DNA of 5,951 nucleotides from contig JAOZMU010000055.1 in the NCBI GenBank assembly GCA_029934165.1, positions 1 through 5,951 of the forward strand, given 5' to 3'. Made by a program: the position numbers and the translations under genes. This DNA is from Bacteroidales bacterium. Lineage in GTDB: Bacteria > Bacteroidota > Bacteroidia > Bacteroidales > JAOZMU01. Below are positions 1 through 5,229 of this stretch, in pieces. Under the pieces are notes generated by a model. That model worked only from the letters and a program-made list of their open reading frames with translations, was not told the origin of the DNA and did no database searches. Within the stretch, counting starts at the first letter, position 1. Every line of letters starts with the position of its first letter.

Positions 1-37
1 CAATTCATAAAGCATTGAAAATCAATATAATATTTTT

Positions 38-61
38 TTTGGTTAGTAAATTTTGACCAAA
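38..61. other. Small inverted repeat in the AT-rich leader
   Basis: TTTGGT at 38-43 and ACCAAA at 56-61 form a 6-bp inverted repeat that can extend inward with wobble pairs to about 9 bp. It lies just after an eight-T run (33-40). It could be a protein site or part of an upstream gene's 3' end, but in such AT-rich DNA chance is a serious alternative. Confidence 0.25.
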
Positions 62-146
62 GTCTAATTTTCAAATATAGTTAAGTTTATTTAATAAACT
101 GAATATCATATAATTATTGAATTAATTTTCTATATTTCAATACCGA

Positions 147-171
147 CTTGGTATAAAAACTTTTATACAAG
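147..171. promoter_or_regulatory. 18-bp palindrome upstream of the large surface-protein gene
   Basis: GTATAAAA (151-158), a 2-base centre (AC) and TTTTATAC (161-168) form a perfect inverted repeat. CTT (147-149) and AAG (169-171) extend it to 11 paired positions with one bulged G at 150. It ends 54 bases before the ATG. With only a 2-base centre, it looks more like a dimeric DNA-binding site than an RNA hairpin, though a hairpin with a larger loop is possible. A role as operator is inferred from position and symmetry only. Confidence 0.4.
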
Positions 172-179
172 TATTTATA
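148..179 (+). promoter_or_regulatory. Weak candidate Bacteroidota-type promoter
   Basis: TTG at 148-150 and TATTTATA at 172-179 sit 21 bases apart, roughly where the Bacteroidota -33 (TTG) and -7 (TAnnTTTG) elements would be; the -7 match lacks two consensus bases. An overlapping TATAAT occurs at 176-181. If real, the palindrome at 151-168 would fill the promoter spacer. The match is poor and other AT-rich starts are possible. Confidence 0.2.
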
Positions 180-222
180 ATGAAACTTATAATTTTCAAA
201 AATAATAACTAAACATAAACAC

Positions 223-333
223 ATGAAAAATAACGTATTAAACTCGCATTCTCGATGGCAGCAGCGACAAACATTTATTATGCTGTGGCTATTGATGTCT
301 CTTTTTATTTTGGGGGCGCAACAAGGTAAAGCG
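223..333 (+). other. Sec signal peptide of the large surface protein
   Basis: Residues 1-37. There is a longish n-region with Arg11 and Arg15, a hydrophobic core at about residues 18-32 (FIMLWLLMSLFILGA), then a polar stretch ending GKA before Gln38. Cleavage between Ala37 and Gln38 is inferred; a mature N-terminus at Gln is common in Bacteroidota exported proteins. A later start at Met20 would remove the basic n-region and is unlikely. Confidence 0.85.
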
Positions 334-3300
334 CAAATCATCTCGCCTGCACAAGATACCATTATCTGTCAGGATATTGTAGCACTTATTGCCGACCCAG
401 CTTTTGGCAGCGGAATTTGGTCGGTGCAAAGTGGAGAAGGCTCTGTCGATAGTCCAACTGCTTATGAAACAAATGTTTCGGTTTTGCTACAAACGACAAA
501 TACAATTCGTTGGACAATAGACTCAGATAATTCGTTCACAGAAGTTCTGATAACCAACAACGAATTTGTTGTCGAGGCTGGACAAAACGCCGAAATTTGT
601 AGTTTCGATACCTTGCTCAATGGGATTTATTTTCCTCAAATTGGCGATGCGACAATCTCTTGGGAAACGACTTCAGGCGCGGAAATTGGCACAAACGACG
701 AGCTTACCACGTGGGTTAGAAATCTGGATTTAGGACAAAATACTTTCCAACTGACAGTGCAACAAAGTGGTTGTAGTTTTTCCGATAACATAATCATTAC
801 CAATAATTTACCTCCAAAACCAAACGCTGGCGCAGACTCGACAATTTGTGGTCGAGAGGTTCAACTTTTTGCCGACGCACCAGCTCCCTATACTGGCGAA
901 TGGACACGTTCATCGGGCTTAGGCGAAATTATTACACCGTCTGCGTATAATTCTGAGGTAATAAATATTGTAAACACAGCACCGTTGACCCTTATTTGGT
1001 CTGTCGATAATGACTTGTGTACTCATAACGACACCATCGTAATATTAAGTAGTTATATTCAAGTTTATGCCGGTGGAACTAAAGAAGTTTGCGATAGTAA
1101 TTCAACGCTGGGCTTTTCGGGAGCTTCCGAAATTGGGATTTGGTATATTATTGATAATGTGGAATCAACAATTTTAGACTCATCAGTTTTTAATACTCCA
1201 GTTTATGATTTAATGTTAGGCGAAAATAAATTTGAGTGGGTTGTCGACAAAAACGGTTGTTTGTATCGAGACACAATGATAGTCGTAAACGACTTACCCT
1301 CAACACCTTTTGCAGGGCGCGATTCAATAATTTGCGGAAATGAAATAAATCTCTATGCAAACGAAATAACACTTGGAACAGCCGAGTGGCGAACAACATT
1401 TGGCGGTGGACAAATTGTTAGTCCAAATGACAAAAATACACTGGTAACAAATTTGGGTATTGGTGCAAACAAATTTACATGGTCTATCTCTCTAGGCGAT
1501 TGCTTGTTGGAAGACGAAGTAATGATTTACAACAATCTAATTCAAGCATTTGCAGGCAACGACCAAACAGGAAGTTGTGCGTTGCGCTTTAGCCTGAGTG
1601 CTATGAATCCGATTCCTGGATATGGAGCTTGGACACTAATCTCAGGAAATGCTGATATTTTATCGCCAGATTTATACAATTCTTACGTAGATGTTGGCGA
1701 TAACAATCCAGCCGAATTGGAATGGGAAACTGTTGTTAATGGTTGCACCTCGTCGGATAATATCATATTGCAGAGCAACTACGTAATAGCAACTGCACAA
1801 GCCGATACAATTGTTTGCGATGATTTTTTAATTTCTGCTCAAGAGCCAACAATTGGTAACGGCAGATGGTCGCCACTTACTGGCACAGGAAATATTGCAA
1901 ATCCCACTTTATCTATCACAACAGTTTCTGACGTTAATTTTGGAACAAATCGTTTTTTGTGGACAGTAACGCTAGAAAACTGCACAGCAACAGACACTGT
2001 TGAAGTAACATACAATAAAATTAAAGCACAAACTGGCATCGGGCTTTTTGACTGCGGAGTTGCACAACTTGCAGCAAATTTGCCATATCCGGGTAACGGC
2101 TTATGGACTTGTTCTAACGTAGCAGCAAATATCTACACACCAGAATCGCCAAATACCGATGCTATGCTTGGACTTGGAGATAATATGTTTTATTGGACAA
2201 TAACTTATGGTGGCTGCGCAGATACAGATTCTCTTTTTAAGGTAAACGATGTATTTTATGTTTTTGCCGGAAACGATTCGGTTGTATGTGCAAGTTTTGC
2301 TAAACTAAACGCTTCCGATGTTCCCGCAAATGCAACAGGAACATGGACTTTGGTGTCTGGTGGTGGCGAATTTGTCGACCTACATTCGCCAAATACTTTG
2401 GTAGAAAATATCCTTAGTCCGCCAGCACAAAATGTTTTTCAGTGGAAAGTTAGCGATGGAACTTGCGATGTTTCGGACGAAATTATAATGGTTAATAACT
2501 ATTTTACAACGCATGCCGGCTTCGACCAATCGACTTGCAACCAGATTGATACGATTCAGGGCGCAAGTCCATCTCCGGGTTATGGACAATGGAGTGTTAT
2601 CAACGATGGCAGTGCTGTTGTCGAGAGCGAAAGTAGTTTTCTAACGCGTGTCAACAACCTTGATGCAGGTGCAAATTATTTTCGATGGTTTGTTACGAAA
2701 AATGGCTGCCAAAACGCTGATACTACGATAGTTACACTTCAGTTACCAACACTACCATACGCTGGAGCAGACCAAATTGTTTGCGAACCTTCGGCAGAGC
2801 TAAACGCCAACAACTCAATGCAAGGGAGCGGAAACTGGAATACTTTGTCGGGTAATGCCATATTCGAGTCGCCAACAAACTTTCAGACAACGGTTTCTAA
2901 TTTAATAAACGGAAATAACGAATTAACTTGGAGCATAAGTTATAATAATTGTACTTTGGTTGATACTATAATAATTGCAAATAATCAACTTTTTGTAACC
3001 ACCGCCGAAAACGATACTACTTGCGAAAATTATTCGACTTTATTAGGTTCAAATCATTTAGTAACAGGGCTTTGGACAGTAGTTTCTGGTTATGGCGATA
3101 TTCTGTTTCCGACATATTTTCAAACTCAAGTTATTGATGTAGATATGGGAACGAATATTTTTCAGTGGCATGTTAATAAAAATAGTTGCAGCGATTCGGC
3201 ACAGATGGCAGTGGTCAGTAATCGTGGTACAATGGCTACAATTGGCTCAAACTTAACTATTTGTGGCGAAGCACAAACGCTTCAAGGCAACGAACCAATT

Positions 3301-4905
3301 GTAGGAAATGGTGTTTGGACAGTAGAAACTGGCGGAGCAACTTTTGCCGACGAAACGCTTTTCAATACAACGGTAGATAGCTTTGATTTTGGTACAAATA
3401 ACTTCAAATGGACAATTTCTAAAGGTTTATGTTCTACATTTGCCGAAATGACAGTTTTAAATAATCAGGTCATTGGAAACGCCGGCGAGGATTTTACAAG
3501 CTGCTCAAGCATTGCGCAACTAAACGCTGGTTCGCCAATACCCGGATATGGCTCGTGGACTGTGTTTCAAGGAGGTGGCGTTATTCCGTTTTCGCACATG
3601 GCAAACGCAACTGCACAAAACTTGCAACATGGCACAAATATTTTAGTCTGGCGTGTTCGACACGATATTTGCAACCATTATGACACATTGTACATCATAA
3701 ACGACTCTGTATCACCAGCAATAGCCGGCGAAATGCAAGAGCTTTGCCACGACGGAACAACAGTTTCGGCTATCGCGCCAATTTTTGGTACTGGCACTTG
3801 GACAACAAACGGAATAGCCACTTTTGAAAACGAAAATAACGCTACAACGCAAGTTACAAACCTTGCTCATGGCGATAACACGCTGACTTGGACAGTTGCT
3901 GCCGATTATTGTACCGAAAGCAATGATTTGATAATTCATCTGACCGATTGCGCTTGGGCAGGAGACACCGATTATGATGGCGAAGTTACAATTTATGACC
4001 TTTTGCCTATTGGAATTTATTATAACGAGTTAGGGCTTCCTCGAAACAATTCTAGCATTCTTTGGGAAGAGCAATTTTCCGTCGATTGGGGTAACTCTTT
4101 GCCGAGCGTTGGCGATGCAAAACACAGCGATTGCAACGGAGATGGCATTGTGAATAGCAACGATATAACGGCTATCGAAAACAACTTTAGCGAGACGCAT
4201 AGTAAATCGGAACTTTCAAACTCTAAAGCTGATATTGAAATGTTAACAGAAATTGTGTATATTGGTAATAATCAGTATGCTACAATCATTGAAGCCGAAG
4301 ATAACTTATTGCCTCTCTATGGTTTTGGCATGGAGTTTCAGATAACAGGAGATGTAAATTCGCTTATAAATGAAAGCATTACAGTAGATTTAGAAAACAG
4401 TGATTTAGGAGGTATTGGCACTGACTTAATAAAATTTACAAAACTAGATGCAATTAACGCGAAATTACACATCGGGGTAACCCGAGATAACACGCAAGAT
4501 GTTGTTCTTCAAGGAGAAGCACTTCGTATTATTTTCGAACTCGAAGATAACACAGATACAACAGGAATGGTTTTTAACTTTACTTCCAGAGGCGGAATAA
4601 ATTCGAGTGGCGAGCGCATGACCATAGATTTTTATCAACACGGAACAAGTTCTATCGAAATGCCAAACACCTCAAACATTGCTATTTACCCGAATCCTGC
4701 AAATACTTTTGCAAACATAGAAACTAAATTTAGCGAGCCTTATACCGTTAGATTAATTGATGTCTTTGGAAAATTATGTTTTGAGAAAAGCTCAACCGAT
4801 AAGCATTATATTTTAAACACAGAATCATTGAAATCTGGCGTATATTTCATTCAAATACACACCAAAAATGAGGTGATAAATAGAAAAATAGAAATTATAC
4901 ACTAA
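223..4905 (+). CDS. Large T9SS-exported surface protein with 15 Ig/PKD-like repeats, dockerin-like EF-hands and C-terminal sorting domain
   Basis: Complete frame of 1560 residues, ATG to TAA. Seen: an N-terminal signal peptide (residues 1-37), fifteen repeats of about 80 residues (39-1245), two EF-hand-like loops (1248-1259 and 1303-1314), a beta-rich region (about 1336-1479) and a C-terminal domain (about 1485-1560) with YPNPA and a GVYFIQI strand. The last is the hallmark of T9SS type A cargo, so the protein should cross the inner membrane by Sec and the outer membrane by T9SS, then be surface-attached or released. No catalytic motif was found; adhesion, matrix or scaffold roles are inferred. 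The start is chosen because it is the only Met placing a charged segment before the hydrophobic core. There is no Shine-Dalgarno; the A-rich stretch at 201-222 is usual for Bacteroidota. It is monocistronic as far as visible, with a hairpin terminator 13 bases after the stop. I do not recognise a named gene. Confidence 0.93.
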   Translation: MKNNVLNSHSRWQQRQTFIMLWLLMSLFILGAQQGKAQIISPAQDTIICQDIVALIADPAFGSGIWSVQSGEGSVDSPTAYETNVSVLLQTTNTIRWTIDSDNSFTEVLITNNEFVVEAGQNAEICSFDTLLNGIYFPQIGDATISWETTSGAEIGTNDELTTWVRNLDLGQNTFQLTVQQSGCSFSDNIIITNNLPPKPNAGADSTICGREVQLFADAPAPYTGEWTRSSGLGEIITPSAYNSEVINIVNTAPLTLIWSVDNDLCTHNDTIVILSSYIQVYAGGTKEVCDSNSTLGFSGASEIGIWYIIDNVESTILDSSVFNTPVYDLMLGENKFEWVVDKNGCLYRDTMIVVNDLPSTPFAGRDSIICGNEINLYANEITLGTAEWRTTFGGGQIVSPNDKNTLVTNLGIGANKFTWSISLGDCLLEDEVMIYNNLIQAFAGNDQTGSCALRFSLSAMNPIPGYGAWTLISGNADILSPDLYNSYVDVGDNNPAELEWETVVNGCTSSDNIILQSNYVIATAQADTIVCDDFLISAQEPTIGNGRWSPLTGTGNIANPTLSITTVSDVNFGTNRFLWTVTLENCTATDTVEVTYNKIKAQTGIGLFDCGVAQLAANLPYPGNGLWTCSNVAANIYTPESPNTDAMLGLGDNMFYWTITYGGCADTDSLFKVNDVFYVFAGNDSVVCASFAKLNASDVPANATGTWTLVSGGGEFVDLHSPNTLVENILSPPAQNVFQWKVSDGTCDVSDEIIMVNNYFTTHAGFDQSTCNQIDTIQGASPSPGYGQWSVINDGSAVVESESSFLTRVNNLDAGANYFRWFVTKNGCQNADTTIVTLQLPTLPYAGADQIVCEPSAELNANNSMQGSGNWNTLSGNAIFESPTNFQTTVSNLINGNNELTWSISYNNCTLVDTIIIANNQLFVTTAENDTTCENYSTLLGSNHLVTGLWTVVSGYGDILFPTYFQTQVIDVDMGTNIFQWHVNKNSCSDSAQMAVVSNRGTMATIGSNLTICGEAQTLQGNEPIVGNGVWTVETGGATFADETLFNTTVDSFDFGTNNFKWTISKGLCSTFAEMTVLNNQVIGNAGEDFTSCSSIAQLNAGSPIPGYGSWTVFQGGGVIPFSHMANATAQNLQHGTNILVWRVRHDICNHYDTLYIINDSVSPAIAGEMQELCHDGTTVSAIAPIFGTGTWTTNGIATFENENNATTQVTNLAHGDNTLTWTVAADYCTESNDLIIHLTDCAWAGDTDYDGEVTIYDLLPIGIYYNELGLPRNNSSILWEEQFSVDWGNSLPSVGDAKHSDCNGDGIVNSNDITAIENNFSETHSKSELSNSKADIEMLTEIVYIGNNQYATIIEAEDNLLPLYGFGMEFQITGDVNSLINESITVDLENSDLGGIGTDLIKFTKLDAINAKLHIGVTRDNTQDVVLQGEALRIIFELEDNTDTTGMVFNFTSRGGINSSGERMTIDFYQHGTSSIEMPNTSNIAIYPNPANTFANIETKFSEPYTVRLIDVFGKLCFEKSSTDKHYILNTESLKSGVYFIQIHTKNEVINRKIEIIH
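337..3957 (+). repeat. Fifteen tandem Ig/PKD-like protein repeats of about 80 residues
   Basis: Repeats begin at residues 39, 116, 201, 282, 363, 443, 524, 603, 681, 764, 846, 926, 1005, 1086 and 1166, with spacing of 77-85. The shared pattern is AGxDxxxC near the start, then G-x-W, a G-x-I/F-x-x-P segment, an N-x-L-x-x-G-x-N-x-F-x-W-x-I/V segment, and a second Cys before a D-x-I/V-x-V-x-N-N strand. The first Cys and first Trp are present in all fifteen. The second Cys is in fourteen (absent in repeat 1) and the second Trp in fourteen (Leu in repeat 2). The Cys pair probably makes one disulfide per domain (inference). The pattern matches PKD-like/Ig-like modules of long Bacteroidota surface proteins as I recall them; the exact family is not assigned. 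The repeats are well diverged, so the expansion is old. Confidence 0.85.
3958..4197 (+). other. Dockerin-like domain with two EF-hand calcium loops
   Basis: Residues 1246-1325. Loop 1 has Asp1248, Asp1250, Asp1252, Gly1253, Val1255 and Asp1259; loop 2 has Asp1303, Asn1305, Asp1307, Gly1308, Val1310 and Asp1314. Both fit the dockerin F-hand pattern D-x-[DN]-x-D-G-x-[VI]-x3-D, with acidic residues at loop positions 1, 5 and 12. The loops are separated by 43 residues containing DLLPIGIYYNELG and WGNSLP, longer than the short linker of classical cellulosomal dockerins. A similar split arrangement occurs, by recall, in other Bacteroidota T9SS cargo. Calcium binding is inferred from the ligands; no cellulosome role is implied. 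Confidence 0.7.
4228..4659 (+). other. Probable cohesin-like beta-sandwich region
   Basis: Residues about 1336-1479, between the EF-hand loops and the sorting domain. It has alternating hydrophobic strands, an early LLPLYGFGMEFQI segment, a central LHIGVTRDNTQ segment and a GEALRIIFEL strand. This order resembles cohesin-fold domains that sit next to dockerin-like modules in other secreted proteins, but the match is by eye. It could be another Ig-like beta-sandwich, for instance one that positions the sorting domain. Confidence 0.4.
4675..4902 (+). other. T9SS type A C-terminal sorting domain
   Basis: Residues about 1485-1560. The features are IAIYPNPA at 1486-1493, a VRLIDVFGK strand with the usual D-x-x-G-K turn, LKSGVYFIQI at 1536-1545, and a final short basic strand ending KIEIIH. 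These are the standard motifs of the T9SS type A (Por secretion) C-terminal domain, which is recognised by the outer-membrane translocon and is often removed after transport. This is the strongest lineage marker in the window. Confidence 0.93.
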
Positions 4906-4918
4906 GGTTTTCCACAAA

Positions 4919-4944
4919 GCATGGTTTGTTGCCATGCGATTTTT
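4919..4944 (+). terminator. Rho-independent terminator of the large surface-protein gene
   Basis: GCATGG (4919-4924) and CCATGC (4932-4937) pair as a 6-bp stem with a 7-base loop, followed by GA and a T run at 4940-4944. It begins 13 bases after the TAA stop, in the expected orientation for the + strand gene. Confidence 0.7.
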
Positions 4945-5000
4945 AGCGCGGTTTGGCGAGCGACTGATAAGAAGCCCTGCCAAACCGCTTTTGCCTAAAA
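4941..5000. other. Large interrupted palindrome, possible backup terminator
   Basis: GCGGTTTGGC (4948-4957) and GCCAAACCGC (4979-4988) are a perfect 10-bp inverted repeat around a 21-base loop. An outer pair, TTTTAG (4941-4946) and CTAAAA (4995-5000), extends it. TTTT follows the inner stem at 4989-4992, so it could act as a second terminator for the + strand gene. Its GC-rich arms stand out from the surrounding DNA, and it may instead be a dispersed palindromic element. Confidence 0.5.
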
Positions 5001-5060
5001 CATAAAGCAACACACAGACCACAAGCATAAAAGCCAAATACCACCCATAAAAAACATATA

Positions 5061-5073
5061 AGGTCTAAGACCT
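5061..5073. repeat. 13-bp palindrome AGGTCTAAGACCT, copy 1
   Basis: AGGTCT and AGACCT are perfect inverted arms around one A. The identical 13-mer recurs at 5183-5195. Read on the minus strand, this copy is followed six bases later by six T's (5054-5049), so it might also help end transcription of the TPR gene, although the hairpin would be short. Confidence 0.6.
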
Positions 5074-5160
5074 AATTAGTGTTGCTTACGCAATTCGGTA
5101 AAACTCTAACTATCAGCAAATTACAGGCATGCAAATAAGTAAAAACTTTTGTTTGAGTGC

Positions 5161-5181
5161 TTACGTTTTAAATTAACGTAA
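5161..5181. other. 7-bp inverted repeat in the spacer
   Basis: TTACGTT (5161-5167) and AACGTAA (5175-5181) are perfect arms around the 7-base AT-only centre TTAAATT. It directly abuts the second 13-bp palindrome, leaving one base between. Function unknown. Confidence 0.4.
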
Positions 5182-5182
5182 T

Positions 5183-5195
5183 AGGTCTAAGACCT
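5183..5195. repeat. 13-bp palindrome AGGTCTAAGACCT, copy 2
   Basis: Identical to 5061-5073 and in the same orientation, 122 bases away. Both copies are followed by a loosely similar TTAGT and TTGC context, hinting that a slightly longer unit was duplicated. Such an exact repeat of a palindrome suggests a dispersed intergenic repeat or a paired binding site; which one cannot be told from this window. Confidence 0.6.
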
Positions 5196-5198
5196 TAG

Positions 5199-5229
5199 TT
5201 GCCTTTTGGGCAAACACAAGAGATTGCCC
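5199..5229. other. Overlapping, mutually exclusive hairpins at the 3' end of the TPR gene
   Basis: GGGCAA (5208-5213) and TTGCCC (5224-5229) form a 6-bp stem with a 10-base loop. TTGCC (5199-5203) can instead pair with GGCAA (5209-5213), so the two structures compete for the same bases. The larger hairpin touches the TAG stop of the minus-strand gene. There is no T tract after it on the minus strand, so a classic terminator is not supported. The pattern may be part of a dispersed palindromic repeat. Confidence 0.45.

Larger units (their letters stand above)
4906..5229. other. Non-coding spacer between convergent genes, rich in palindromes
   Basis: No credible gene lies in these 324 bases. 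The spacer holds the terminator at 4919-4944, the 60-base palindrome at 4941-5000, two 13-bp palindromes at 5061 and 5183, a 7-bp inverted repeat at 5161-5181 and overlapping hairpins at 5199-5229. A 9-bp inverted pair, AAGCAACAC (5005-5013) and GTGTTGCTT (5079-5087), spans part of it. TGCTTACG also occurs twice (5083-5090 and 5158-5165). Confidence 0.7.

Noticed and set aside
14..40. Possible terminator of an upstream gene: ATTGA/TCAAT hairpin before an eight-T run
   Set aside because: The stem is only 5 bp and almost all A-T, with six bases before the T run; too weak to call in such AT-rich DNA.
114..362. Minus-strand open frame of 82 codons across the start of the surface-protein gene
   Set aside because: It overlaps the signal-peptide coding region and the AT-rich leader, has a Cys-rich, unstructured-looking product and no recognisable domain.
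4825..5037. Minus-strand open frame of 70 codons over the 3' end of the surface-protein gene
   Set aside because: It runs through the terminator and the large palindrome, and its product shows no domain or signal; it is best explained as a chance frame.
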